Part shown: piece after piece, positions 30,335-40,017 of the stretch
How the letters are laid out: the number at the start of each line of letters is the position of its first letter
Position numbering within the stretch: the first letter of the stretch is position 1
Assembly (NCBI GenBank): GCA_947627275.1
Contig: CANQVK010000010.1
Coordinates: 1-64,000, forward strand
DNA from: an uncultured Ruminococcus sp.
GTDB lineage: Bacteria > Bacillota > Clostridia > Oscillospirales > Ruminococcaceae
Direction: 5' to 3'
DNA length: 64,000 nucleotides
Translations under genes and position numbers: made by a program
Notes under the pieces: model-generated
Databases searched by the model: none
Seen by the model: only the letters and a program-made list of their open reading frames with translations
Told to the model about the DNA's origin: nothing

Positions 30335-33300
30335 TTACTGAATATCGGCAACGTCCTCCTGAAAATCCACCTGCTCCATTTTAAGTAGCTTGGAAATGCC
30401 GTCCTCCTGCATTGTAACGCCGTATAGGACGTTTGCCTCCTCCATTGCGCTGCGTCTGTGAGTAACAAGAACGAACTGCGTGGTATCAGTAAAATTTTTA
30501 AGATACTGAGCATACTTTCTGACGTTCACCTCATCGAGAGCCGCATCTATCTCGTCCAATATACAGAACGGAGCTGGACGAAGCTTCAAAATGGCAAAAT
30601 ATATGGCAATAGCCACAAAGGACTGCTCTCCTCCCGAAAGAGAAATAAGATTCTTTATCACCTTTCCGGGCGGCGCAACGCTTATCTCGATGCCCGATTC
30701 AAGGACGTTTTCGGGATCGGTGAGGATAAGCTCCGCCTTTCCTCCGCCGAAAAGTTCAACAAATATTTCCTTGAAATTTGAATTTATCACACGGAAGCTT
30801 TCCTCGAAAATACGGCACATTTCCTCAGTGAGATCGGAAATTATCTTTTCAAGCTCACGCTTTGAATTCTGAACGTCCGCAAGCTGCGCCGACATAAATT
30901 CGTAACGTTCCGAAACTTCCCTGTACTCCTCAACAGCGTCCACATTCACGCTGCCCAAAGCGCGTATCTTATTCTTGACAGACGTAAGCTCTGCCTGTGA
31001 GGCGGCTATATCGTCTGTTTTTTCGGCATTTTTCAGCGCTTCGGAGTAGGTCATTTCGTAAACGTCCATAAGCTGACGGATAATGCTGTCCGAATCGCGT
31101 TCAGCCGCCTCCCGCCGTTCTTCAAGGCGCGTTATATCTCCCGAAAGCTTTTCCTTTGCCTCGTTGAGCTGCTTCATACCCTTCTGTATTTCGCTCGCAA
31201 GACGGTTCTGCTCGGTGTGGACGTTCTGATAACGCTGTATCTCCGCCGAATAACGCTCCGCATTTCTGCCCGTATTTTCAAGCTCGGCACTTAACCTTTC
31301 AATTTCCTTCTGCTTTTCGGCAATTATCCTTTTCTGCCTTTCGATTTCGTCCTCGAAACGGCTGCTGCCGCTGTTAAGAAGTTCTATTTCGGACTTAATT
31401 CGCTCAATATCCGAATTCCGTGCCTGAATATCCTTTGAAAGCTCCATATCGCGTATTTTAAGCTGTGACAGTTTTTCCGAAAGCTCCGCACGTTCAAGCC
31501 TCAGCTTTTCACGGCTGTTCTGTCCCTCGGCAAGCTTTTTTTCCGCACTTTTTATCTGTTCTTCCAAAGCCTCCGCTTCTTTTCGTGCGTTGGATTCCGC
31601 TTCTTTTGCCGCTGAAATACGGTTTTCAAACTCAGTCTGCTGACGGTCGGAGTTTTCTGCGCTTGCCCTCAGCTGCTCGACAAGAGCGTTAAGGCTCGTC
31701 AGCTCGGCGTTTATCCGTATCTGAGCCGCCTCGCCCTCGGAAATCTCCGATTTTACGGATTCCCTGTCATATCTGAGTTTTTCCGATTCCGCACGGAGCT
31801 TTTCCATTTTTACATTAAGCTCCTCACGCTGCGCTGTGAGACGGGTTATTTCAGCGTCCAGTCCGTCTATCTCGTTTTTTCGGGTAATAACGCCTGCCGA
31901 TTTCTGAGCCGAACCGCCCGTAAACGAACCGCCCGCATTTACGACCTGTCCGTCGAGGGTCACTATGCGGAACTTATATCCGTACCTTTTGGCTATATTT
32001 GCGGCGGAATCAATATCCTCCGCAATTACGATACGTCCAAGGAGCGAAGCGATTATGCCGCTGAATTTTTTGTCGTAGGAGACTATTTCGCTTGCCTTGG
32101 CAACATATCCCGCACAGCTTTCAAGACCGTTTTCACGCAGTTCATAGCCCTTTACCGAAGTTATTGGCAGAAAAGTCGCGCGTCCGCCGTGCTGTTCCTT
32201 CAAAAATCTTATGCCTCGTTTTGCGGAATCCTCATTTTCAACGATGATATTCTGAATAGAACCGCCCAGAGCCGTTTCAACAGCAAGGGCGTATTTTCCC
32301 TCAACGCCGATATTCTGAGCTACAGTACCGTATATTCCGTTGAGCCTGCCCTGTTTTGACGCTTTCAGGATCTGCTTTACGCTGCCTGCAAAGCCCTCCA
32401 TGCTGTTTTCAAGGTCAATGAGTATCTTTCGTCTCTGCTGACAGTTTTTCAATTCGTACAGAGCTTTCTCAAAGCTGCTCTTAGCCTGTTCAAAGCCGTC
32501 CTTTCGTGAACTGTAGAGCCGTTCAAGACCGCCGAGCTTATTTTTAAGTTCAGCCGATCTTTTTACATGCTTATCAAGCTCGGCATTATTTTTTTCAATT
32601 TTTTCTTTGTATCCGCTGACCGCTGTTTCAATATCGTTCGTACTTTCAAGCAGCTCTTGCAGACGTTTTTCATCGTCCGAAGCCTGCTGTTTTGCGGCTT
32701 CTGCGGCGAAATTCAGTTCGCTCCGCCTGATATAGAGATCGTTTATCTCGCTGCCCGCCTTATCAACGGAATCCCCGAGCTGAGAATTTTTTTCCTCCGC
32801 CGCCTTAAATTCCTTTTCAACGGCAACGATCTCCTCCAACAGCTCGGATCTCTGCTGTTCCAATAAAGCAATCTTCTTCTCGGTTTCCTTTATACGAAGC
32901 TGTAGGTCGCGCCTTGTTTCCTCGGAATCCTCCATGCTTCTTTTAGCCTTGCGGATAGCCTCGGCGCAATGATTAATATCGTTCTCAAATACGGCAATAT
33001 CGGACTTTTTCTGTGAGGACTCCTGCTCCTCCTCCAGCATTTTCCGCCTTAGCTCATCTGATCTTGCGGTGCATCTCTGCATCTCCTGATAGCTGCTCTG
33101 AAGCTTTTCTTCCTCCCGTGCGATGTCGTTTTCGGTGTTTTCGTATTCCCCTCGGCTGAGAAGTATTTTCTCGTCAAGCTTATCGAGCTTTTCCTTCAAT
33201 TCGTCAAGACGTGTTATCCATACGGAAAGCTCCAGTCGCTTTCTTTCCTCCGCAAGCTTTATAAATTTCTGCGCCTTTTCGGACTGTATTCTCAGCGGTT

Positions 33301-33907
33301 CGACACGGCTTTCCAGCTCGGACAAAATATCCGAAAGTCTGAGCAGATTCTCCTGCGCCGATGTAAGTCTGCGCTCGGCTTCAAGCTTTTTGTAGCGGAA
33401 TTTCGATATACCTGCCGCTTCCTCGAAAATATCGCGGCGCTCGCTGCTTTTTGCGCCGACTATCTCGGCGATACGTCCCTGACCGATGATCGAATAACCG
33501 TCACGTCCAAGACCCGTATCCATGAAAAGCTCGTTGATGTCCTTAAGACGGCATCCTTTGCCGTTTATCATATATTCGCTCTCTCCGCTTCGGTAAAGCT
33601 TTCGCGTAACGGCTACCTCATCGCCCATATCGGAGAGCGTATTGTCGGAATTGTCGATATTCAGCGTAACAGCGGCAAATCCCATAGGCTTTCTCGCAAC
33701 AGTACCGGAAAAAATAACGTCCTCCATTTTGTTGCCTCGGAGCGTCTTTGTTGACTGTTCTCCGAGTACCCAGCGAACCGAATCGCCGATATTACTTTTT
33801 CCGCTGCCGTTGGGGCCTACCACCGCCGTCAAGCCTTTGTCAAAGGTAAGGCTTATTTTGTCGGGAAAGGACTTAAAGCCCTGTATTTCCAATGATTTAA
33901 GGTACAT
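30335..33907 (-). CDS. smc: Chromosome segregation protein SMC
   Basis: Protein of 1190 residues, the usual SMC length. Walker A GPNGSGKSN lies at 31-39, two long coiled coils flank a hinge at about 500-660 (GIYGTVAQNIGVEGKYALAVETALGG region), and the C-terminal head has the signature LSGGEQSFVAIAI, Walker B FCILDEIDAALDE and a D-loop. It condenses and separates the chromosome with ScpA and ScpB, which are not in this window. It lies 4 bases after the radical-SAM gene, in the rnc-smc-ftsY neighbourhood. Confidence 0.97.
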   Translation of the reverse strand: MYLKSLEIQGFKSFPDKISLTFDKGLTAVVGPNGSGKSNIGDSVRWVLGEQSTKTLRGNKMEDVIFSGTVARKPMGFAAVTLNIDNSDNTLSDMGDEVAVTRKLYRSGESEYMINGKGCRLKDINELFMDTGLGRDGYSIIGQGRIAEIVGAKSSERRDIFEEAAGISKFRYKKLEAERRLTSAQENLLRLSDILSELESRVEPLRIQSEKAQKFIKLAEERKRLELSVWITRLDELKEKLDKLDEKILLSRGEYENTENDIAREEEKLQSSYQEMQRCTARSDELRRKMLEEEQESSQKKSDIAVFENDINHCAEAIRKAKRSMEDSEETRRDLQLRIKETEKKIALLEQQRSELLEEIVAVEKEFKAAEEKNSQLGDSVDKAGSEINDLYIRRSELNFAAEAAKQQASDDEKRLQELLESTNDIETAVSGYKEKIEKNNAELDKHVKRSAELKNKLGGLERLYSSRKDGFEQAKSSFEKALYELKNCQQRRKILIDLENSMEGFAGSVKQILKASKQGRLNGIYGTVAQNIGVEGKYALAVETALGGSIQNIIVENEDSAKRGIRFLKEQHGGRATFLPITSVKGYELRENGLESCAGYVAKASEIVSYDKKFSGIIASLLGRIVIAEDIDSAANIAKRYGYKFRIVTLDGQVVNAGGSFTGGSAQKSAGVITRKNEIDGLDAEITRLTAQREELNVKMEKLRAESEKLRYDRESVKSEISEGEAAQIRINAELTSLNALVEQLRASAENSDRQQTEFENRISAAKEAESNARKEAEALEEQIKSAEKKLAEGQNSREKLRLERAELSEKLSQLKIRDMELSKDIQARNSDIERIKSEIELLNSGSSRFEDEIERQKRIIAEKQKEIERLSAELENTGRNAERYSAEIQRYQNVHTEQNRLASEIQKGMKQLNEAKEKLSGDITRLEERREAAERDSDSIIRQLMDVYEMTYSEALKNAEKTDDIAASQAELTSVKNKIRALGSVNVDAVEEYREVSERYEFMSAQLADVQNSKRELEKIISDLTEEMCRIFEESFRVINSNFKEIFVELFGGGKAELILTDPENVLESGIEISVAPPGKVIKNLISLSGGEQSFVAIAIYFAILKLRPAPFCILDEIDAALDEVNVRKYAQYLKNFTDTTQFVLVTHRRSAMEEANVLYGVTMQEDGISKLLKMEQVDFQEDVADIQ

Positions 33908-33911
33908 CCGT

Positions 33912-34913
33912 TCACCTCCTCAGCTTGACCTTATACGGCGGAATATCATTGTTTCCTTTAACGGTCACATCGTATCCCCGTTCCTTGAAAAATTCGATAT
34001 TTGCTCTTTTTTGTCCGACCGCCTTGCTCAGGCATTTGCCGTTCACCTCAAATACGGCAACTCCGCTGTCATAAGGGAAATCGCATCTGAGCTTATGCGT
34101 CATTTCTTCCCGATATATCATCATTTCGCAAATCTCACGGAAGGCGGGGTGATAATATCCGGCAAGCATATCTTTTTCAACAAATTCGCTTGCATGAAGT
34201 CCGCATTTTATCACTCTTATTCCGTTTTCCTCAAATAATACGATGAGCTTTGCGCAGAATGCAGCCATTTCGTCAAAGGAGGTCATTTCATAAACGCCCT
34301 TTTCATAAAGCTCTCCGAGACGAGTTCCTTTAAGAACGACTACAGGATATATCCTGACCGTATCGGGGTGCAGACCGACCATATGCTGTGCCGTGTCCAT
34401 ATCCTTGATCAGACTGCTTTTATACAGTCCTGTCATCATCTGCAAACCCAGCTCAAAACCGTACTCCCTTATCAGAACGCATGCCTCCGCTACCTGAGCA
34501 GCATTGTGACCTCGTTCATTTGCTTCAAGCACCTCGTCGCACATGGACTGCGCACCCAGCTCAATTGCCGTAACACCGTATTTTTTCAGTATATCAAGGA
34601 CTTCACGATCAATGCAGTCGGGACGTGTGGAGATCCGTATACCCTTGAATTTCCCCTCACCCGTAAATTCATGAGCCGTTTCGAGAAGCTCCGTCATATA
34701 TCCTCGGGGGATCGCCGTAAAGCTGCCGCCGAAAAAAGCTATTTCCGTGTTTTCGGGGGACTTCGCCTCCCCGAGAGCTTTCTCGCAGACTGCCCTTACA
34801 TCGTCCGCAGACGGCGCATGCTGAGTTCCGCTTATAGTCCTCTGGTCGCAGAAGCTGCATCTGTGCGGACAGCCGATATGAGGGATAAAAACAGAAATAT
34901 TCGCATGCTTCAT
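33912..34913 (-). CDS. Radical SAM protein, Elp3-like
   Basis: Protein of 333 residues. The iron-sulfur motif is CPHRCSFC (CxxxCxxC near residues 14-22), then FFGGSFTAI and IRISTRPDCID of the radical SAM barrel, as in Elp3-like and TIGR01212-type oxygen-independent enzymes. It lacks an acetyltransferase domain, so it is not a full Elp3. A gene of this kind between rnc and smc is common in clostridia, and its substrate is not settled. It overlaps the rnc stop by 4 bases. Confidence 0.82.
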   Translation of the reverse strand: MKHANISVFIPHIGCPHRCSFCDQRTISGTQHAPSADDVRAVCEKALGEAKSPENTEIAFFGGSFTAIPRGYMTELLETAHEFTGEGKFKGIRISTRPDCIDREVLDILKKYGVTAIELGAQSMCDEVLEANERGHNAAQVAEACVLIREYGFELGLQMMTGLYKSSLIKDMDTAQHMVGLHPDTVRIYPVVVLKGTRLGELYEKGVYEMTSFDEMAAFCAKLIVLFEENGIRVIKCGLHASEFVEKDMLAGYYHPAFREICEMMIYREEMTHKLRCDFPYDSGVAVFEVNGKCLSKAVGQKRANIEFFKERGYDVTVKGNNDIPPYKVKLRR

Positions 34914-35614
34914 AGGCTTGTATTGTAACCCATAAGTTCAAGGGCTTCCTTCGCCGCAAGCTGCTCCGCATCCTTTTTGCTTCTTCCCCTGCCCTTGCCG
35001 ATGACCTGAGAATTAAGCATTACTTCGACTACAAAACGCTTATTATGGTCAGGTCCTTCTTCACCGATAAGGACGTATTCCACCTTTTCCTCGGGATTCT
35101 TCTGAACTACCTCCTGAAGGACTGTTTTAAAGTCGCCGAAAGCCATTTTTGCGCCGTGAACAAGGTCGTTGGGGATAAAATGCAGGATATGCTTTCTTGC
35201 CGCTTCAATTCCGCCGTCGAGGTATACGGCGGCAATAACTGCCTCGAATGCGTCTGCAAGAATGGAGGGCCTTTCACGTCCGCCCGTATTTTCCTCGCCC
35301 TTGCCGAGAAGAATGTACTCGCCCAGACGAATACGCTGAGCAAATACGTGCAGGCTCTTTTCGCATACAAGAGACGCCCGAAGCTTCGTCAGGTCGCCCT
35401 CTGCAACGGAATGCAGATGCTTGTAAAGATAGTCCGAAACTACCACGGAAAGCACGCTGTCGCCCAGAAATTCCAGTCTTTCGTTGCTGCCGCCGGGATT
35501 TTTCGTCTCATTTGCGTAGGAGGAATGGGACAGCGCATTTATCAGCAGCTTTCTGTCCCTGAATTTATAACCGATAAGTTCTTCAAATCCTGAAATATTT
35601 TCAATATCATTCAT
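34910..35614 (-). CDS. rnc: Ribonuclease III
   Basis: Protein of 234 residues. The catalytic signature NERLEFLGDSVLSVVVSDYL and the second acidic site in ADAFEAVIAAVYLDGG (ending the RNase III domain) are intact. A double-stranded RNA-binding domain follows (about 160-230, FKTVLQEVVQ, GKGRGRSKKDAEQLAAKEAL). It cuts rRNA precursors and structured mRNA. AAAGGA lies 9 bases before the start at 35614; another ATG is two codons earlier. Confidence 0.96.
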   Translation of the reverse strand: MNDIENISGFEELIGYKFRDRKLLINALSHSSYANETKNPGGSNERLEFLGDSVLSVVVSDYLYKHLHSVAEGDLTKLRASLVCEKSLHVFAQRIRLGEYILLGKGEENTGGRERPSILADAFEAVIAAVYLDGGIEAARKHILHFIPNDLVHGAKMAFGDFKTVLQEVVQKNPEEKVEYVLIGEEGPDHNKRFVVEVMLNSQVIGKGRGRSKKDAEQLAAKEALELMGYNTSL

Positions 35615-36611
35615 TATCATCGTTCCTTTGGGAATTTACGTATTTTTCGATAGATTCGATCACTCTGCCGTCAACGCATTTCTGCGCCTGTCTCACGGCA
35701 TTGAAAAACGCCTTTGCATCGGAGCTTCCGTGAGCTTTGATAACAGGCTTTTTCACGCCCATAAGAGCCGAGCCGCCTGTCTCTCTGTAATCCATCTGCT
35801 TTTTGAGAAGCTTTATTTTATTGAGTGAGAACACAGCGCCGACCGCACCTATGCCCGAGAATATCCACTTCATTTTTCTTGAGAAAAACGAACCCATACC
35901 CTCGTAAAGCTTAAGCGTGATATTGCCCGTAAAGCCGTCCGTTACGACCACATGGCAGTCGCCCTTCGGCAAAGCTCTCGCCTCGATATTTCCAACAAAG
36001 TTCAGTCCCGAACTTTTAAGGAGCTTATACGTTTCAAGCTCAAGCTCTCTGCCCTTGGAATCCTCCGCGCCTATGTTGAGAAGTCCCACCTTTGGAGACT
36101 TTATCCCCATGACCTTCTCCATATATGCGCTTCCCATGACCGCAAACTGCAAAAGCATTTCGGGGCGGCATTCCGTATTTGCGCCTGCGTCAATAAGAAT
36201 AAAGCACCCATTATCTGTCGGCAGCATGGGAGCCGGCGCAACACGTTTTATGCCCTTGATACGCTTCACGATAAATGTCGCACCCATTACCAGCGCGCCC
36301 GTACTTCCCGCAGAAACAAAGGCGTCGCCCTTATTCTCGGCAAGGAGCCGCATTCCCAGCGCCATAGAAGTATTCTTCCCCGATTTTATTATTTCCGACG
36401 GTTCCGAGTGAATATCAAAGACCTCGTCGGTATGTACTATCTCCATACCGTCAAGGCTCAGTCCGTTATCGGCGGCGCACTTTTTTATCTTCTTTTCGCT
36501 CCCCGTGAGGATTATCTTTATCCCAAGCTCCTTGACCGCTCTCTCACAGCCTTTTATAACTTCAAGGGGAGCATTGTCGCCCCCAAAAGCGTCAACTATA
36601 ATTTTTTCCAA
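35607..36611 (-). CDS. plsX: Phosphate acyltransferase PlsX
   Basis: Protein of about 334 residues. IIVDAFGGDNAPLEVIKG at the N-terminus is the PlsX signature (usually VDAMGGD), and STGALVMGATF, LIDAGANTECRPE and VVTDGFTGNITLK follow. It makes acyl-phosphate from acyl-ACP for phospholipid synthesis. No ATG fits. A TTG at 36611 has GGGGAG 10 bases before it, and another TTG lies three codons earlier. The usual downstream acyl carrier gene is not seen; rnc follows directly. Confidence 0.95.
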   Translation of the reverse strand: MEKIIVDAFGGDNAPLEVIKGCERAVKELGIKIILTGSEKKIKKCAADNGLSLDGMEIVHTDEVFDIHSEPSEIIKSGKNTSMALGMRLLAENKGDAFVSAGSTGALVMGATFIVKRIKGIKRVAPAPMLPTDNGCFILIDAGANTECRPEMLLQFAVMGSAYMEKVMGIKSPKVGLLNIGAEDSKGRELELETYKLLKSSGLNFVGNIEARALPKGDCHVVVTDGFTGNITLKLYEGMGSFFSRKMKWIFSGIGAVGAVFSLNKIKLLKKQMDYRETGGSALMGVKKPVIKAHGSSDAKAFFNAVRQAQKCVDGRVIESIEKYVNSQRNDDNE

Positions 36612-37917
36612 TTCTTTCAAGCTCCCCTTTCAAAGCAGCCACGGCACGGTTTGCATATGCGCCGTATTTTTCCTTTTTATCACGTATTCTTACGCCAATA
36701 TCGGGCAGTATTCCCATGTTCGCACCCATAGGCTGAAATTTGCCGCTGTTGAAGCTGTCGCTTATATAGGCGGTCAACGCTCCTGTCATAGTCTCACGGG
36801 GCAGGCGCAGGGGTTCGAGTCCGAGTATGCTCCTTGCCGCCGCCGTACCTGCAATAATACCGCTTGCGGCGGACTCCATATATCCCTCGACTCCCGTTAT
36901 CTGTCCTGCAAAATAAATGTTTTTATTATTTCTCATGGAAAAATCGGCATTCAACAGTTCGGGACTGTTTATGAAGGTGTTTCTGTGCATAACGCCGTAC
37001 CGCATAAATTCAGCGTTTTCAAGCCCCGGTATCATGGAGAAAACACGCTTCTGCTCGCCGAATTTCAGATTCGTCTGAAAGCCCACAAGGTTGAACAGCG
37101 TAGCCTCTTTGTTCTCACGTCTGAGCTGAACGACGGCATACGGACGCTTTCCTGTACGTATATCTGTTATCCCAACGGGCTTCATAGGGCCGAAACGCAT
37201 GGTGTCCTCTCCCCTCGACGCAAGCGACTCGATAGGCATACAGCCCTCGTAAACGCTGAAAGGATGAGTTTCAAAATCCTTCAGCCGCACTCTTTCGGCA
37301 TTCACAAGCTCCCGATAAAAAGCGGTATATTCATCTTTATTCATGGGACAGTTGATATAGTCCGCATCGCCTCTGCCATATCGTGAAGCAAAGAACACCT
37401 TCTCCTTGTCAAGGCTTTCATAAGTCACTATGGGAGCAGCCGCATCGTAAAAGCTCAGACCCTCGCCGCAAAGCTCTTTTATTACATCAGCCATTGCTCC
37501 GCCTGTAAGCGGCCCCGTGGCGATTATACATATCCCATCGGGCAGGCGGACGACTTCCTCCTCAACAGTCTCGATAAGCGGAGCTTCCCTGATTTTCGCC
37601 GTAACGCTGTCCGAAAACCTTTCCCGGTCTACGGCAAGCGCACCTCCTGCCTCTACGGAATTTTCCTTTGCGCACGGAACTGTCAGCGAGCCGAGCATTT
37701 CCATCTCCGTTTTCAGCAGACCTGCCGCCGATTCGAGCCTTGAAGCTTTCAGAGAATTGGAACAGACAAGCTCCGCAAAGCCATTGTACTTATGCGCAGG
37801 ACTGAATTTTTTCGGCTTCATTTCATAAAGCCGAACGTTTATGCCGTACCTCGCCAAAGCCCACGCCGCTTCGCAGCCTGCAAGTCCTGCTCCGATAACA
37901 TTAACGGTAACGCTCAT
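36592..37917 (-). CDS. trmFO: tRNA m5U54 methyltransferase, folate/FAD-dependent
   Basis: Protein of 441 residues. It starts with the FAD fold VIGAGLAGCEAAWALAR, then KFSPAHKYNGFAELVCSNSLK, the family signature. It also has CIATGPLTGGAMAD and the C-terminal GQITGVEGYMESAASGI. It methylates U54 in the T loop of tRNAs with methylenetetrahydrofolate as donor. It overlaps topA by 4 bases upstream and plsX by about 20 downstream; topA-trmFO is the common Firmicutes order. Confidence 0.96.
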   Translation of the reverse strand: MSVTVNVIGAGLAGCEAAWALARYGINVRLYEMKPKKFSPAHKYNGFAELVCSNSLKASRLESAAGLLKTEMEMLGSLTVPCAKENSVEAGGALAVDRERFSDSVTAKIREAPLIETVEEEVVRLPDGICIIATGPLTGGAMADVIKELCGEGLSFYDAAAPIVTYESLDKEKVFFASRYGRGDADYINCPMNKDEYTAFYRELVNAERVRLKDFETHPFSVYEGCMPIESLASRGEDTMRFGPMKPVGITDIRTGKRPYAVVQLRRENKEATLFNLVGFQTNLKFGEQKRVFSMIPGLENAEFMRYGVMHRNTFINSPELLNADFSMRNNKNIYFAGQITGVEGYMESAASGIIAGTAAARSILGLEPLRLPRETMTGALTAYISDSFNSGKFQPMGANMGILPDIGVRIRDKKEKYGAYANRAVAALKGELERIGKNYS

Positions 37918-39995
37918 TTTTTCAGCTCTCTTTCATAGTTGCAGCCGACGTTTTCACATATAAGCTTTCCTGATTTTCCGCCCTTGTTGAAAAGAGTTTT
38001 GCCGCACTCGGGGCATTTCTCAGCTGTCGGAACGTTCCATGTCATAAAGTCGCACTCGGGATAGCCCTCGCATCCGTAGAAGCTTCTGCCCCTTTTTGAC
38101 TTTTTCAGAAGCATTTTTTTGCCGCATCTCGGGCAGCAGCCGTCCGATTCCGTAACAAGCTGCTTTGCGTTTTTGCATTCGGGGAAACCGGGGCAGGCAA
38201 GGAACTTTCCGTACCTGCCGTACTTTATGACCATATTTCTTCCGCAGTTTTCGCATATGATGTCAGTCTCCTCATTGGGGACTTTTACCCTCTTGCCCTC
38301 CATAGCCGTCTCTGCCTTTTCAAGGTCGGCGGCAAAGTCCTTATAAAACTCGTGAAGCGTTGTCACCCAGTCCTTGTCGCCTTTTTCCACCTCGTCAAGA
38401 CTGCTTTCCATGTCGGCGGTGAACTTAGCGTCCACGATCCCCTTGAAATGCTCTTTCATAAGCTCGGTTATGACTTCGCCGAGAGCTGTCGGCTTAAGTT
38501 GTTTTCCCTCATGCTCAACGTACTGCCGAGCCATGATCGTCGAAATGGTAGGAGCGTATGTTGACGGTCTGCCAATTCCGTTTTCTTCCAGAGCCTTAAT
38601 AAGTGAAGCTTCCGTATACCTCGGCGGCGGCTGAGTGAAATGCTGATTTCCGCTGATAGATCTCAGCTTCGGCTTATCTCCGACGGCAAGAGGGGGAAGC
38701 TCCTTTTTGGACGACTCCTTGCCCTCCGCCGCCTCCTCGTAAAGAACCGTAAAGCCGTTGAACTTCACGGAGTAGCCCGAAGCGCGGAAAATACATCCGT
38801 TTGCCGAAATGTCCGCAGACATGGTATCAAGCAGGGCGTTAGCCATCTGACTTGCGATAAACCTCGACCATACCAGCTCGTAAAGCTTGTACTGATCGCT
38901 TGTAAGGCTTGATTTTACACGGGCAGGCGTCAGGTCGGGCAGGGAGGGACGTATCGCCTCGTGAGCGTCCTGAGCGTTGCTTTTGGATTTGAACGTTCTG
39001 GGCTTATCGGGCAGATATTCCTTTCCGTAGACCGTCTCGATGTACTGAGCCGCAGCCGCCTTTGCCTCGTCCGATATACGCAGACTGTCCGTTCTCATGT
39101 AAGTGATAAGACCTACTGCGCCGATACCCTCGATGTCAACGCCCTCGTAAAGCTCCTGAGCGGCTTTCATGGTGCGCTTTGAGGTAAAGCCAAGCTTTTT
39201 GGACGCCTCCTGCTGCATTGTGGAGGTGATAAACGGAGGAGCGGGCTGCTTTTTGGTAACGCGCTTTTTAACAGCCGTTACTTCGTATTCAGCGCCCTCG
39301 AGACGCTTAAGCAGATCGTCTGCCGCCGCCTGATCCGGGATTTCAAGCTTTTCTCCGTCCACTGACAAAAGAGCCGCGTCAAATACCTTTCTTGAACCCG
39401 GCGCAGTAAATTTTGCGTCTATCGACCAGTATTCCTTCGGCACAAAGGCTCGTATCTCGTTTTCTCTGTCAACAACGATACTTACGGCAACGGTCTGGAC
39501 ACGTCCGGCGGAAAGTCCTCTCTTGACCTTTTTCCATAGGAACGGACTGAGCTTATATCCGACAAGGCGGTCGAGAATACGCCGTGCCTGCTGAGCGTTC
39601 ACAAGGTCGAGGTCGATCTTGTGCGGATTGCTCATTCCGCTGTTTACGCCCGTTTTCGTGATCTCATTGAAAGCGACTCTTATATCATCGTTCAGATCGA
39701 GCTTAAGAAGCTGAGCGATATGCCATGAGATAGCTTCGCCCTCACGATCGGGGTCGGTAGCAAGGTAAACCTTTTCGCATTTCTTGGCACGTTTTTTCAG
39801 CTCCTTGATAACGTCGCCCTTGCCTTTCATGTCGATATACTGGGGTTTGAAATCATCGTCCACATCAACGCCCAGCTTGGATTTCGGCAGATCCCGAATA
39901 TGACCCATTGAAGCCACTACCTCGTACCCCTTGCCGAGATATTTCTGAATTGTCTTAGCCTTTGCAGGCGACTCAACTATAACTAAATTTGCCAT
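37914..39995 (-). CDS. topA: DNA topoisomerase I
   Basis: Protein of 693 residues. The TOPRIM domain is at the N-terminus (VIVESPAKAKTIQKYLG, ATDPDREGEAI). The active-site tyrosine is in GLITYMRTDS near residue 300. Three C-terminal zinc ribbons with CxxC pairs run from about 585 to the end (CENCGRNMVIKYGRYGKFLACP, CPRCGKKM, CPECGKTL). It relaxes negative supercoils. The gene is the first of a trmFO-plsX-rnc run, 22 bases after dprA. Confidence 0.97.
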   Translation of the reverse strand: MANLVIVESPAKAKTIQKYLGKGYEVVASMGHIRDLPKSKLGVDVDDDFKPQYIDMKGKGDVIKELKKRAKKCEKVYLATDPDREGEAISWHIAQLLKLDLNDDIRVAFNEITKTGVNSGMSNPHKIDLDLVNAQQARRILDRLVGYKLSPFLWKKVKRGLSAGRVQTVAVSIVVDRENEIRAFVPKEYWSIDAKFTAPGSRKVFDAALLSVDGEKLEIPDQAAADDLLKRLEGAEYEVTAVKKRVTKKQPAPPFITSTMQQEASKKLGFTSKRTMKAAQELYEGVDIEGIGAVGLITYMRTDSLRISDEAKAAAAQYIETVYGKEYLPDKPRTFKSKSNAQDAHEAIRPSLPDLTPARVKSSLTSDQYKLYELVWSRFIASQMANALLDTMSADISANGCIFRASGYSVKFNGFTVLYEEAAEGKESSKKELPPLAVGDKPKLRSISGNQHFTQPPPRYTEASLIKALEENGIGRPSTYAPTISTIMARQYVEHEGKQLKPTALGEVITELMKEHFKGIVDAKFTADMESSLDEVEKGDKDWVTTLHEFYKDFAADLEKAETAMEGKRVKVPNEETDIICENCGRNMVIKYGRYGKFLACPGFPECKNAKQLVTESDGCCPRCGKKMLLKKSKRGRSFYGCEGYPECDFMTWNVPTAEKCPECGKTLFNKGGKSGKLICENVGCNYERELKK

Positions 39996-40017
39996 TTGAT
40001 AACCTCATAATCTATAT